DNA from: Xylocopa sonorina
Lineage: Eukaryota > Arthropoda > Insecta > Hymenoptera > Apidae
Length of the DNA: 64,000 nucleotides
Assembly: GCF_050948175.1 (NCBI RefSeq)
Contig: NC_135200.1
Location: forward strand, 558,001-622,000
Reading direction: 5' to 3'
In this document: positions 25,401 to 40,276 of the stretch, in pieces
Layout of the letters: every line of letters begins with the position of its first letter
Position numbering within the stretch: the stretch's first letter is position 1
The notes under the pieces: generated by a model
The model's input: the letters and a program-made list of their open reading frames with translations, nothing else
Databases searched by the model: none
Told to the model about the DNA's origin: nothing
Position numbers and translations under genes: made by a program

Positions 25401-27392
25401 AATGCTTCTTAAAACGCGATATCGCATCCCATTTCTATGTTTCATGGTAAGATATAATATGATTTGCGAACTGTTATGTATTCCTCGTCTACACTTCAAA
25501 TGAATGTAAATGCGACACTTCCTTGCAAGGAAATAGCGATTGCAGATGTCTACGTATCGTAGCAATAGAGTTCTAATGCTTCTTAAAACGCCATATCGCA
25601 TCTCATTTCTATGTTTCATGGTAAGATATAATATGATTTGAGACGTGTTATGTATTCCTCGTCTACACTTCAAATAAATGTAAATGCGACACTTCCTTGC
25701 AAGGAAACAGCGTTTGCAGATGTCTACGTATCGAAGCAATTGAGTTCAAATGCTTCTTAAAACGCGATATCGCATCTCATTTCTATGTTTCATGGTAAGA
25801 TATAATATGGTTTGCGAAGTATCATGTATTCCTCGTCTACACTTCAAATGAATTTAAATGCGACACTTCCTTGCAAGGAAATAGCGTTTGCAGATGTCTA
25901 CGTATGGAAGCAATAGAGTTGAAAGGCTTCTTAAAACGAGATATTGCATCTCATATCTATGTTTCATGATAAGATATAATATTCATTGCGAAGTGTTATG
26001 CATTCCTCGTCTACGATTCAAATGAATGTAAATGCGACACTTCCTTGCAAGGAAATAGCGATTGCAGATGTCTACCTATCGTAGCAATAGAGTTCTAATG
26101 CTTCTTAAAACGCGATATCGCATCTCATTTCTATGTTTCATGGTAAGATATAATACGATTTGCGAAGTATCATGTATTCCTCGTCTACACTTCAAATGAA
26201 TGTAAATGCGACACTTCGTTGCAAGGAAATAGCGTTTGCAAATGTCTACCTATCGTAGCAATAGTTTTCTAATGCTTCTTAAAACGCGATATCGCATCCC
26301 ATTTCTATGTTTCATGGTAAGATATAATATGATTTGCGAAGTATCATGTATTCCTCGTCTACACTTCAAATGAATATAAATGCGACACTTCGTTGCAAGG
26401 AAATAGCGTTTGCAAATGTCTACCTATCGTAGCAATAGTTTTCCAATGCTTCTTAAAACGCGATATCGCATCCCATTTCTATGTTTCATGGTAAGATATA
26501 ATATGATTTGCGAACTGTTATGTATTCCTCGTCTACACTTCAAATGAATGTAAATGCGACACTTCCTTGCAAGGAAATAGCGATTGCAGATGTCTACCTA
26601 TCGTAGCAATAGAGTTCTAATGCTTCTTAAAACGCCATATCGCATCTCATTTCTATGTTTCATGGTAAGATATAATATGATTTGAGACGTGTTATGTATT
26701 CCTCGTCTACACTTCAAATAAATATAAATGCGACACTTCCTTGCAAGGAAACAGCGTTTGCAGATGTCTACGTATCGAAGCAATTGAGTTCAAATGCTTC
26801 TTAAAACGCGATATCGCATCTCATTTCTATGTTTCATGGTAAGATATAATATGATTTGCGAAGTATCATGTATTCCTCGTCTACACTTCAAATGAATTTA
26901 AATGCGACACTTCCTTGCAAGGAAATAGCGTTTGCAGATGTCTACGTATGGAAGCAATAGAGTTGAAAGGCTTCTTAAAACGAGATATTGCATCTCATAT
27001 CTATGTTTCATGATAAGATATAATATTCATTGCGAAGTGTTATGCATTCCTCGTCTACGATTCAAATGAATGTAAATGCGACACTTCCTTGCAAGGAAAT
27101 AGCGATTGCAGATGTCTACCTATCGTAGCAATAGAGTTCTAATGCTTCTTAAACTCGATATCGCATCTCATTTCTATGTTTCATGGTAAGATATAATATG
27201 ATTTGCGAAGTGTTATGTATTCCTCGTCTACACTTCAAATGAATGTAAATGCGACACTTCCTTGCAAGGAAATAGCGTTTGCACATATCTACGTATCGAA
27301 GCAATAGAGTTCTAATGCTTCTTAAAACGCGATATCGCATCTCATTTCTATGTTTCATGGTGAGATATAATATGATTTGCGAAGTGTTATGT

Positions 27393-30300
27393 ATTCCTCG
27401 TCTACACTTCAAATGAATGTAAATACGACACTTCCTTGCAAGGAAATAGCGTTTGCAAATATCTGCCTATCGTAGCAATAGTATTCTAATGCTTCTTAAA
27501 ACGCGATATCGCACCTCACTTCTATGTTTCATGGTAAGTTATAATATGACTTGCGAAGTGTTATGTATTCCTCGTCTACACTTCAAATGAATGTAAATGC
27601 GACACTTCCTTGCAAGGAAATAGCGTTTGCAGATGTCTACGTATCGAAGCAATAGGGTTCAAATGCTTCTTAAAAAGAGTTATTCCATCTCATACCTATG
27701 TTTCATGATAAGATATAATATTCATTGCGAAGTGTTATGCATTTCTCGTCTACGATTCAAATGAATGTAAATGCGACACTTCCTTGCAAGGAAATAGCGT
27801 TTGCAGATGTCTACGTATCGTAGCAATAGAGTTCTTATGATTCTTAAAACGCGATATCGCATCTCATTTCTATGTTTCATGGTAAGGTATAATATGATTT
27901 GTGAAGTGTTATGTATTCCTCGTCTATACTTCAAATGAATGTGAATGCGACACTTCCTCGCTAGGAAATTGCGTCTGCAGATGTCTAGGTATCGTAGTAA
28001 TAGAGTTCTAATGCTTCTTAAAACGAGATATTGCATCTCATATCTATGTTTCATGATAAGATATAATATTCATTGCGACGTGTCATGCATTCCTCGTCTA
28101 CGATTCAAATGAAAGTAAATGCGACACTTCCTTGCAAGGAAATAGCGTTTGCAGATGTCTACGTATCGTAGCAATAGAGTTCTAATGCTTCTTAAAACGC
28201 GATATCGCATCTCATTTCTATGTTTCGTGGTAAGATATAATATTCATTGCGAAGTGTTATGCATTCCTCGTCTACGATTCAAATGAATGTAAATGCGACA
28301 CTTCCTTGCAAGGAAATAGCGTCTGCAGACGTCTACGTATCGTAGCAATGGATTTCTGATGCTTCTTAGAAGGCGATATCGCATCTCATTTCTATGTTTC
28401 ATGGTAAGATATAATATGATTTGCGAAGTGTTATGCATTCCTCGTCTACGATTCAAATGAATGTAAATGCGACACTTCCTTGCAAGGAAATAGCGTCTGC
28501 AGACGTCTACGTATCGTAGCAATGGATTTCTGATGCTTCTTAGAAGGCGATATCGCATCTCATTTCTATGTTTCATGGTAAGATATAATATGATTTGCGA
28601 AGTGTTATGTATTCCTCGTCTACACCTCAAATGAATGTAAATGCGACACTTCCTTGCAAGGAAATAGCGTTTGCAGATGTCTACGTATCGTAGCAATAGA
28701 GCTCTTATAATTCTTAAAACGCGATTTCGCATCTCAGTTCTATGTTTCATGGTAAGGTATAATATGATTTGCGAAGTGTTATGTATTCCTCGCCTACACT
28801 TCAAGTGTATGTAAATGCGACACTTCCTTGCAAGGAAACAGCGTTTGCAGATGTCTACGTATCGAAGCAATTGAGTTCAAATGCTTCTTAAAACGCGATA
28901 TCGCATCTCATTTCTATGTTTCATGGTAAGATATAATATGATTTGCGAAGTGTTATGTATTCCTCGTCTACACCTCAAATGAATGTAAATGCGACACTTC
29001 CTTGCAAGGAAATAGCGTTTGCAGATGTCTACGTATCGTAGCAATAGAGCTCTTATAATTCTTAAAACGCGATTTCGCATCTCAGTTCTATGTTTCATGG
29101 TAAGATATAATATGATTTGCGAAGTATCATGTATTCCTCGTCTACACTTCAAATGAATGTAAATGCGACAATTCCTTGCTAGGAAATAGCGTCTGCAGAT
29201 GTCTAGGTATCGTAGCAATAGAGTTCTAATGATTCTTAAAACGCGATATCACATCTCATTTCTATGTTTCATGATAAGATATAATATGATTTGCGAAGTG
29301 TTATGTATTCCTCGTCTACACTTCAAATGAATGTAAATGCGACACTTCCTTGCAAGGAAATAGCGTTTGCAGATGTCTACGTATCGAAGCAACAGAGTTC
29401 AAACGCTTCTTAAAACGAGATATTGCATCTCATATCTATGTTTCATGATAAGATATAGTATTCATTGCGAAGTGTTATGCATTCCTCGTCTACGATTCAA
29501 ATGAATGTAAATGCGACACTTCCTTGCAAGGAAATAGCGTTTGCAGATGTCTACGTATCGTAGCAATAGAGTTCTTATGATTCTTAAAACGCGATATCGC
29601 ATCTCATTTCTATGTTTCATGGTAAGGTATAATATGATTTGTGAAGTGTTATGTATTCCTCGTCTATACTTCAAATGAATGTGAATGCGACACTTCCTCG
29701 CTAGGAAATTGCGTCTGCAGATGTCTAGGTATCGTAGCAATAGAGTTCTAATGCTTCTTAAAACGAGATATTGCATCTCATATCTATGTTTCATGATAAG
29801 ATATAATATTCATTGCGACGTGTCATGCATTCCTCGTCTACGATTCAAATGAAAGTAAATGCGACACTTCCTTGCAAGGAAATAGCGTTTGCAGATGTCT
29901 ACGTATCGAAGCAATAGAGTTCTAATGCTTCTTAAAACGCGATATCGCATCTCATTTCTATGTTTCGTGGTAAGATATAATATTCATTGCGAAGTGTTAT
30001 GCATTCCTCGTCTACGATTCAAATGAATGTAAATGCGACACTTCCTTGCAAGGAAATAGCGTCTGCAGACGTCTACGTATCGTAGCAATGGATTTCTGAT
30101 GCTTCTTAGAAGGCGATATCGCATCTCATTTCTATGTTTCATGGTAAGATATAATATGATTTGCGAAGTGTTATGTATTCCTCGTCTACACCTCAAATGA
30201 ATGTAAATGCGACACTTCCTTGCAAGGAAATAGCGTTTGCAGATGTCTACGTATCGTAGCAATAGAGCTCTTATAATTCTTAAAACGCGATTTCGCATCT

Positions 30301-32530
30301 CAGTTCTATGTTTCATGGTAAGGTATAATATGATTTGCGAAGTGTTATGTATTCCTCGCCTACACTTCAAGTGTATGTAAATGCGACACTTCCTTGCAAG
30401 GATATAGCGATTGCAGATGTCTACCTATCGTAGCAATAGAGTTCTAATGCTTCTTAAAACGCGATATCGCATCTCATTTCTATGTTTCATGGTAAGATAT
30501 AATATGATTTGAGAAGTGTTATGTATTCCTCGTCTACACTTCAAATGAATGTAAATGCGACACTTCCTTGCAAGGAAACAGCGTTTGCAGATGTCTACGT
30601 ATCGAAGCAATTGAGTTCAAATGCTTCTTAAAACGCGATATCGCATCTCATTTCTATGTTTCATGGTAAGATATAATATGATTTGCGAAGTGTTATGTAT
30701 TCCTCGTCTACACCTCAAATGAATGTAAATGCGACACTTCCTTGCAAGGAAATAGCGGTTGCAGATGTCTACGTATCGTAGCAATAGAGCTCTTATAATT
30801 CTTAAAACGCGATTTCGCATCTCAGTTCTATGTTTCATGGTAAGATATAATATGATTTGCGAAGTATCATGTATTCCTCGTCTACACTTCAAATGAATGT
30901 AAATGCGACAATTCCTTGCTAGGAAATAGCGTCTGCAGATGTCTAGGTATCGTAGCAATAGAGTTCTAATGATTCTTAAAACGCGATATCACATCTCATT
31001 TCTATGTTTCATGATAAGATATAATATGATTTGCGAAGTGTTATGTATTCCTCGTCTACACTTCAAATGAATGTAAATGCGACACTTCCTTGCAAGGAAA
31101 TAGCGTTTGCAGATGTCTACGTATCGAAGCAACAGAGTTCAAACGCTTCTTAAAACGAGATATTGCATCTCATATCTATGTTTCATGATAAGATATAGTA
31201 TTCATTGCGAAGTGTTATGCATTCCTCGTCTACGATTCAAATGAATGTAAATGCGACACTTCCTTGCAAGGAAATAGCGTTTGCAGATGTCTACGTATCG
31301 AAGCAATAGAGTTGAAATGCTTCTTAAAACGAGATATTGCATCTCATATCTATGTTTCATGATAAGATATAATATTCATTGCGAAGTGTTATGCATTCCT
31401 CGTCTACGATTAAAATGAATGTAAATGCGACACTTGCTTGCAAGGAAATAGCGTTTGCAGATGTCTACGTATCAGAGCAATGGATTTCTGATGCCTCTTA
31501 AAACGCGATATCGCATCTCATTTCTATGTTTCATGGTAAGATATAATATGATTTGCGAAGTGTCATGTATTCCTCGTCTACACTTCAAATGAATGTAAAT
31601 GCGACACTTCCTAGCAAGGAAATTGCGTTTGCAGATGTCTACGTATCGTAGCAATAGATTTCTTATGATTCTTAAAACGCGATATCGGATCTCATTTCTA
31701 TGTTTCATGGTAAGATATAATATGATTTGCGAAGTATCATGTATTCTTCGTCTACACTTCAAATGAATGTAAATGCGACACTTCGTTGCAAGGAAATAGC
31801 GTTTGCAAATGTCTACCTATCGTAGCAATAGTTTTCTAATGCTTCTTAAAACGCGATATCGCATCCCATTTCTATGTTTCATGGTAAGATATAATATGAT
31901 TTGCGAAGTATCATGTATTCCTCGTCTACACTTCAAATGAATGTAAATACGACACTTCCTTGCAAGGAAATAGCGTTTGCAGAAGTCTACGTATCGAAGC
32001 AACAGAGTTCAAACGCTTCTTAAAACGAGATATTGCATCTCATATCTATGTTTCGTGATAAGATATAGTATTCATTGCGAAGTGTTATGCATTCCTCGTC
32101 TACGATTCAAATGAATGTAAATGCGACACTTCCTTGCAAGGAAATAGCGTTTGCAGATGTCTACGTATCGAAGCAATAGAGTTCAAATACTTCTTAAAAC
32201 GCGATATCGCATCTCATTTCTATGTTTCATGGTAAGATATAATATGATTTGCGAAGTGTTATGTTTTCCTCGTCTACACCTCAAATGAATGTAAATGCGA
32301 CACTTCCTTGCAAGGATATAGCGATTGCAAATGTCTACCTATCGTAGCAATAGAGTTCTAATGCTTCTTAAAACGCGATATCGCATCTCATTTCTATGTT
32401 TCATGGTAAGATATAATATGATTTGCGAAGTATCATGTATTCCTCGTCTACACTTCAAATGAATGTAAATGCGACACTTCGTTGCAAGGAAATAGCGTTT
32501 GCAAATGTCTACCTATCGTAGCAATAGTTT
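27393..32530. repeat. Large higher-order duplication, copy 2 (about 5.1 kb)
   Basis: This is the partner of 19390-25400. It lacks the extra 5-monomer repeat of copy 1. Near 28.42-28.60 kb it has one additional duplicated monomer (two successive AGACGTCTACGTATCG / GATTTCTGATGC units), so the copies have diverged by gain and loss of whole monomers as well as by point changes. Confidence 0.75.
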
Positions 32531-35500
32531 TCTAATGCTTTTTAAAACGCGATATCGCATCTCATTTCTATGTTTCATGGTAAGATATAATATGATTTGC
32601 GAAGTGTTATGTATTCCTCGTCTACACTTCAAATGAATTTAAATGCGACACTTCCTTGCAAGGAAATAGCGTTTGCAGATGTCTACGTATGGAAGCAATA
32701 GAGTTGAAATGCTTCTTAAAACGAGATATTGCCTCTCATATCTATGTTTCATGATAAGATATAATATTCATTGCGAAGTGTTATGCATTCTTCGTCTACG
32801 ATTCAAATGAATGTAAATGCGACACTTGCTTGCAAGGAAATAGCGTTTGCAGATGTCTACGTATCATAGCAATGGATTTCTGATGCTTCTTAAAACGCGA
32901 TATCGCATCTCATTTCTATGTTTCACTGTAAGATATAATATGATTTGCGAAGTGTTATGTTTTCCTCGTCTACACCTCAAATGAATGTAAATGCGACACT
33001 TCCTTGCAAGGATATAGCGATTGCAGATGTCTACCTATCGTAGCAATAGAGTTCTAATGCTTCTTAAAACGCGATATCGCACCTCATTTCTATGTTTCAT
33101 GGTAAGATATAATATGATTTGCGAAGTATCATGTATTCCTCGTCTACACTTCAAATGAATGTAAATGCGACACTTCGTTGCAAGGAAATAGCGTTTGCAA
33201 ATATCTACCTATCGTAGCATTAGTTTTCTAATGCTTCTTAAAACGCGATATCGCATCCCATTTCTATGTTTCATGGTAAGATATAATATGATTTGCGAAG
33301 TATCATGTATTCCTCGTCTACACTTCAAATGAATTTAAATGCGACACTTCCTTGCAAGGAAATAGCGTTTGCAGATGTCTACGTATGGAAGCAATAGAGT
33401 TGAAATGCTTCTTAAAACGAGATATTGCATCTCATATCTATGTTTCATGATAAGATATAATATTCATTGCGAAGTGTTATGCATTCCTCGTCTACGATTC
33501 AAATGAATGTAAATGCGACACTTGCTTGCAAGGAAAGAGCGTTTGCAGATGTCCACGTATCATAGCAATGGATTTCTGATGCTTCTTAAAACGCGATATC
33601 GCATCTCATTTCTATGTTTCACGGTAAGATATAATATGATTTGCGAAGTGTTATGTTTTCCTCGTCTACACCTCAAATGAATGTAAATGCGACACTTCCT
33701 TGCAAGGAAATAGCGATTGCAGATGTCTACCTATCGTAGCAATAGAGTTCTAATGCTTCTTAAAACGCGATATCGCATCTCATTTCTATGTTTCATGGTA
33801 AGATATAATTTGATTTGCGAAGTGTTATGTATTCCTCGTCTACACTTCAAATGAATGTAAATGCGACACTTGCTTGCAAGGAAATAGCGTTTGCAGATGT
33901 CTACGTATCATAGCAATGGATTTCTGATGCTTCTTAAAACGCGATATCGCGTCTCATTTCTATGTTTCACGGTAAGATATAATATGATTTGCGAAGTGTT
34001 ATGTTTTCCTCGTCTACACCTCAAATGAATGTAAATGCGACACTTCCTTGCAAGGAAATAGCGATTGCAGATGTCTACCTATCGTAGCAATAGAGTTCTA
34101 ATGCTTCTTAAAACGCGATATCGCATCTCATTTCTATGTTTCATGGTAAGATATAATTTGATTTGCGAAGTGTTATGTATTCCTCGTCTACACTTCAAAT
34201 GAATGTAAATGCGACACTTCCTTGCAAGGAAATAGCGTTTGCAGATGTCTACGTATCGAAGCAATAGTGTTCTAATGCTTCTTAAAAGGCGATATCGCAT
34301 CTCATTTCTATGTTTCATGGTAAGATATAATATGATTTGCGAAGTATCACGTATTCCCCGTCTACACTTCAAATGAATGTAAATGCGACACTACCTTGCA
34401 AGGAAATAGCGTTTACATATGTCTACGTATCGTAGCAATAGAGTTCTAATGCTTCTTAAAACGCGATATCGCATCTCCTTTCTATGTTTCATGGTAGGAT
34501 ATAATATGATTTGCGAAGTGTTATGTATTCCTCGTCTACACTTCAAATGAAGGTAAATGCGACACTTCCTTGCAAGGAAATAGCGTTTGCAGATGTAAAC
34601 GTATCGAAGCAATAGAGTTCAAATGCTTCTTAAAACGCGATATCGCATCTCATTTCTATGTTTCATGGTAAGATATAATATGATTTGCGAAGTGTTATGC
34701 ATTCCTCGTCTACGATTCAAATGAACGTAAATGCGACACTTCCTTCCAAGGAAGTAGCGTTTGCAGATGTCTACGTATCGTAGCAATAGAGTTCTAATGC
34801 TTTTTAAAACGCGATATCGCATCTCATTTCTATGTTTCATGGTAAGATATAATATGATTTGCGAAGTGTTATGTATACCTCGTCTACACTTCAAATGAAT
34901 GTAAATGCGACACTCGATCGCTAGGAAATAGCGTTTGCAGATGTCTACGTATCGTAGCAATAGAGTTCTAATGCTTCTTAAAACGCGATAACGCATCTCC
35001 TTTCTATGTTTCATGGTAAGATATAATATGATTTGCGAAGTGTTATGTATTCCTCGTCTACACTTCAAATGAAGGTAAATGCGACACTTCCTTGCAAGGA
35101 AATAGCGTTTGCAGATGTCTACGTATCGAAGCAATAGAGTTCAAATGCTTCTGAAAACGCGATATCGCATCTCATTTCTATGTTTCATGGTAAGATATAA
35201 TATGATTTGCGAAGTGTTATGCATTCCTCGTCCACGATTCAAATGAACGTAAATGCGACACTTCCTTCCAAGGAAGTAGCGTTTGCAGATGTCTACGTAT
35301 CGTAACAATAGAGTTCTTATGATACTTAAAACGCGATATCGCATCTCATTTCTATGATTCATGGTAAGATATAATATGATTTGCGAAGTGTTATGTATTC
35401 CTCGTCTACACTTCAAATCAATGTAAATACGACACTTCCTTGCAAGGAAATAGCGTTTGCAGATGTCTACCTATCGTAGCAATGGAGTTCTAATGCTTCT

Positions 35501-35819
35501 TAAAACGCGATATCGCATCTCATTTCTATGTTTCATGGTAAGATATATTTTGATTTGCGAAGTATCATGTATTCCTCGTCTACACTTCAAATGAATGTAA
35601 ATGCGACACTTCGTTGCAAGGAAATAGCGTTTGCAGATGTCTACGTATCGTAACAATAGAGTTCTTATGATTCTTAGAACGCTATATTGTATCTCATTTC
35701 TACGTTTGATGGTAAGATATAATTTGATTTGCGAAGTGTCATGCATTCCTCGTCTACGATTCAAACGAAAGTAAATGCGATACTTCCTTGCAAGGAAATA
35801 GCATTTGCAGATGTCTACC

Positions 35820-37300
35820 TATCGTAGCAATAGTGTTCTAATGCTTCTTAAAACGCGATATCGCATCTCATTTCTATGTATCATGGTAAGATATAATATT
35901 CATTGCGAAGTGTTATGCATTCCTCGTCTACGATTCAAATGAAAGTAAATGCGACTCTTCCTTGCAAGGAAACAGCGATTGCAGATGTCTACGTATCGTA
36001 GGAATAGAGTTGAAATGCTTCTTAAAACGCGATATCGCATCTCATTTCTATGTTTCATCGTAAGATATAATATGATTTGCGAAGTGTTATGTATTCCTCG
36101 TCTACACCACAAATGAATGTAAATGCCACACTTCCTTGCAGGGAAATAGCGTTTGCAGATGTCTACGTATCGAAGCAATAGAGTTCAAATGCTTCTTAAA
36201 ACGAGATATTGCATCTCATATCTATGTTTCATGATAAGATATAATATACATTGCGAAGTGTCATACATTCCTCGTCTACGATTCAAATGAAAGTAAATGC
36301 GACACTTCCTTGCAAGGAAATAGCTTTTGCAGATGTCTACGTATCGCAGCAATGGATTTCTAATGCTTCTTAGAACGCGATATCGCATCTCATTTCTATG
36401 TTTCATGGTAAGATATAATATGATTTGCGAAGTGCTATGTATTCCTCGTCTACACATCAAATGAATGTAAATGCGACACTTCCTTGCAAGGAAATAGCGT
36501 CTGCAGATGTCTACGTATCGTAGCAATGGATTTCTGATGCTTCTTAGAACGCGATATCGCATCTCATTTCTATGTTTCATGGTAAGATATAATATGATTT
36601 GCGAAGTGTCATGTTTTCCTCGTCTACACTTCAAATGAATGTAAATGCGACACTTCCTTGCAAGGAAATAGCGTTTGCAGGTGTCTACATGTCGTAGCAA
36701 CAGAGTTCTAATGCTTCTTAAAACGCGATATCGTAACTCATTTCTATGTTTCATGGTAAGATATAATATACATTGCGAAGTGTTATGCATTCCTCGTCTA
36801 CGATTCAAACGAAAGTAAATGCGATACTTCCTTGCAAGGAAATAGCATTTGCAGATGTCTACCTATCGTAGCAATAGTGTTCTAATGCTTCTTAAAACGC
36901 GATATCGCATCTCATTTCTATGTATCATGGTAAGATATAATATTCATTGCGAAGTGTTATGCATTCCTCGTCTACGATTCAAATGAAAGTAAATGCGACT
37001 CTTCCTTGCAAGGAAACAGCGATTGCAGATGTCTACGTATCGTAGGAATAGAGTTGAAATGCTTCTTAAAACGCTATATCGCATCTCATTTCTATGTTTC
37101 ATCGTAAGATATAATATGATTTGCGAAGTGTTATGTATTCCTCGTCTACACCACAAATGAATGTAAATGCGACACTTCCTTGCAGGGAAATAGCGTTTGC
37201 AGATGTCTACGTATCGAAGCAATAGAGTTCAAATGCTTCTTAAAACGAGATATTGCATCTCATATCTATGTTTCATGATAAGATATAATATACATTGCGA
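35820..37300. repeat. Six-monomer (1044-bp) tandem duplication
   Basis: The run from about 35760 is repeated 1044 bp later (6 x 174). Both copies contain GCGACTCTTCC, CGTAGGAATAG, CATCGTAAG and ACACCACAAATG variants. It is a direct example of unequal exchange in whole monomers. Confidence 0.75.
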
Positions 37301-39129
37301 AGTGTTATACATTCCTCGTCTACGATTCAAATGAAAGTAAATGCGACACTTCCTTGCAAGGAAATAGCTTTTGCAGATGTCTACGTATCGCAGCAATGGA
37401 TTTCTAATGCTTCTTAGAACGCGATATCGCATCTCATTTCTATGTTTCATGGTAAGATATAATATGATTTGCGAAGTGTCATGTATTCCTCGTCTACACT
37501 TCAAATGAATGTAAATGCGACACATCCTTGCAAGGAAACAGCGTTTGCAGATGTCTACGTATCGAAGCAATAGTGTTCTAATGCTTCTTAAAAGGCGATA
37601 TCGCATCTCATTTCTATGTTTCATGGTAAGATATAATATGATATGCGAAGTATCACGTATTCCCCGTCTACACTTCAAATGAATGTAAATGCGACACTTC
37701 CTTGCAAGGAAATAGCGTTTACAGATGTCTACGTATCGTAGCAATAGAGTTCTAATGCTTTTTAAAACGCGATATCGCATCTCATTTCTATGTTTCATGG
37801 TAAGATATAATATGATTTGCGAAGTGTTATGTATTCCTCGTCTACACTTCAAATGAATGTAAATGCGACACTCGCTCGCTAGGAAGTAGCGTTTGCAGAT
37901 GTCTACGTATCGTAGCAATAGAGTTCTAATGCTTCTTAAAACGCGATATCGCATCTCCTTTCTATGTTTCATGGTAGGATATAATATGATTTGCGAAGTG
38001 TTATGTATTCCTCGTCTACACTTCAAATGAAGGTAAATGCGACACTTCCTTGCAAGGAAATAGCGTTTGCAGATGTAAACGTATCGAAGCAATAGAGTTC
38101 TAATGCTTCTTAAAACGCGATATGGCATCTCCTTTCTATGTTTCATGGTAAGATATAATATGATTTGCGAAGTGTTATGTATTCCTCGTCTACACTTCAA
38201 ATGAAGGTAAATGCGACACTTCCTTGCAAGGAAATAGCGTTTGCAGATGTCTACGTATCGAAGCAATAGAGTTCAAATGCTTCTGAAAACGCGATATCGC
38301 ATCTCATTTCTATGTTTCATGGTAAGATATAATATGATTTGCGAAGTGTTATGCATTCCTCGTCTACGATTCAAATGAACGTAAATGCGACACTTCCTTC
38401 CAAGGAAGTAGCGTTTGCAGATGTCTACGTATCGTAACAATAGAGTTCTTATGATACTTAAAACGCGATATCGCATCTCATTTCTATGATTCATGGTAAG
38501 ATATAATATGATTTGCGAAGTGTTATGTATTCCTCGTCTACACTTCAAATGAATGTAAATGCGACACTTCGTTGCAAGGAAATAGCGTTTGCAAATGTCT
38601 ACCTATCGTAGCAATAGTTTTCTAATGCTTCTTAAAACGCGATATCGCATCCCATTTCTGTGTTTCATGGTAAGATATAATATGATTTGCGAAGTATCAT
38701 GTATTCCTCGTCTACACTTCAAATGAATGTAAATACGACACTTCCTTGCAAGGAAATAGCGTTTGCAGATGTCTACGTATCGAAGCAACAGAGTTCAAAT
38801 GCTTCTTAAAACGCGATATCGTATCTCATTTCTATGCTTCATGGTAAGATATAATATTCATTGCGATGTGTTATGCATTCCTCGTCTACGATTCAAACGA
38901 AAGTAAATGCGATACTTCCTTGCAAGGAAATAGCATTTGCAGATGTCTACCTATCGTAGCAATAGTGTTCTAATGCTTCTTAAAACGCGATATCGCATCT
39001 CATTTCTATGTATCATGGTAAGATATAATATTCATTGCGAAGTGTTATGCATTCCTCGTCTACGATTCAAATGAAAGTAAATGCGACACTTCCTTGCAAG
39101 GAAACAGCGATTGCAGATGTCTACGTATC

Positions 39130-39281
39130 GTAGCAATAGAGTTCAAATGCTTCTTAAAACGCGATATCGCATCTCTTTTCTATGTTTCATGGTAAGATAT
39201 AATATCATTTGCGAAGTGTTATGTATTCCTCGTCTACACCTCAAATGAATGTAAATGCGACACTTCCTTGCAAGGAAATAG
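39130..39281 (+). repeat. 152-bp direct repeat, left copy, abutting the 5' LTR
   Basis: It runs from GTAGCAATAGAG to GCAAGGAAATAG and ends exactly at the first base of the 5' LTR. It is identical base for base to 48335-48486, which begins exactly after the 3' LTR. It carries two variants I see nowhere else in the array: ATCTCTTTTCTATG and ATAATATCATTTGCG. Confidence 0.93.
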
Positions 39282-39289
39282 TGTGACGT

Positions 39290-39304
39290 CAGGCGTAGCG
39301 CCTG
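39290..39304 (+). other. Hairpin at LTR 5' end
   Basis: CAGGCG-TAG-CGCCTG forms a 6-bp stem with a 3-base loop. The stem is identical in the 3' LTR (loop CAG) and in the family-A LTR (loop TAC, at 2246-2260), so the loop varies while the stem is kept. It may be an integrase-proximal or protein-binding structure; the role is unknown. Confidence 0.5.
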
Positions 39305-39850
39305 CCACCCATCAGCCTCCTCACCGCCCCCAGCATCAACCCCTGCACGGAGGCAACCTGCCGTACACGCCTGCAGATTCAGCAACCAGCAGCGTTCGCG
39401 CGCGCACAGGTGCACGCGCTCACACGCACGTAGGAATACCTCTTTCTCGCTCGCACCTACGAGCATCCCCGCCTCCCTCGCATCGAGGACTCCGTCCAGA
39501 GGGAAGAAGTCGCAGCCCGTCACCGGAATGGGGACTGTTCCAGTTTAGGGAACCAACATTGCCAGACCCTGTATACTATTTTTAACTCATATATTACATC
39601 TATGTACATGTATTATAATCCTAAATCTAAGTACTCATGACACATATTGTAACACACCACAACACACACGTAATTCTAAGTCCGTAGGTATATGATTATA
39701 TGTTAAGACGCGCCTGCGCCAACGACACGCGCAGCTAGCCCCACCACGAGCCGCGAGTCCCCACTCGCTGGACCACGCGCTCCCCACTACGAGCGCCCGC
39801 GACCGAAGCGCCTCGCGAACCGAGGAGGTCCGAGACGCGACTCCAGAGAG

Positions 39851-39885
39851 TCAGTCTACTTCGAGATTCCAGTCCGAGGAGTCGA
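39851..39885 (+). promoter_or_regulatory. Inr + DPE core promoter, 5' LTR
   Basis: TCAGTC at 39851-39856 matches the Inr, with +1 at A39853. AGTCGA at 39880-39885 matches the DPE at five of six bases and begins at exactly +28. The upstream context (CGAGGAGGTC, GACGCGA, GAGAG) is shared with the family-A LTR. The prediction gives U3 as 39282-39852 and a leader of about 1035 nt before gag, containing one short upstream ORF and the 128-codon LTR ORF. Confidence 0.65.
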
Positions 39886-40276
39886 ATCCTCCAGTACCAT
39901 CTCTTATACTCGAGCCATTAGCCGCCTCAATGTGGGGTCTAGGCTACGCGCTAGTATTTCTATTTCCTTAGTTCTAACTTAGAATAATTTCAACTTTGTA
40001 TAATTTTAACTTAGAATATATTCCATTTATTTTACTACATCTAGTGTTTGAGTTTAATACCATATCTACTAATTCCTATATCTACTAAATCAAATACCAC
40101 TTCTCGCGCTTAATACAAACAGTAACAACGAATTCTTCCACGTGTCTCTTCCATACGACTGGGTAGCTTCCCATCACCTCGAAGGAGTATAGAACTCAGC
40201 TTTGCAGAGTTGCGATAGAGCGGACCGCCGCTTATCCTTCCGAGCATTGTCTGTTAGTACAGAAAACTCTGGGTGA

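Larger units (their letters stand above)
17895..39281. repeat. 174-bp satellite block 3 (about 123 monomers)
   Basis: This is the longest uninterrupted satellite stretch, between the family-B solo LTR and the full-length element. It contains a large segmental duplication (about 19390-25400 and 27393-32530), a local 5-monomer tandem duplication near 21.9-23.5 kb, and a 6-monomer (1044-bp) duplication near 35.8-37.3 kb. In several areas monomers carry CTTCGTTGC or CATCCCATTTC variants in runs, showing local homogenisation. All minus-strand ORFs here (up to 345 codons at 37229-38266) are monomer read-through. I see no other element. Confidence 0.95.
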
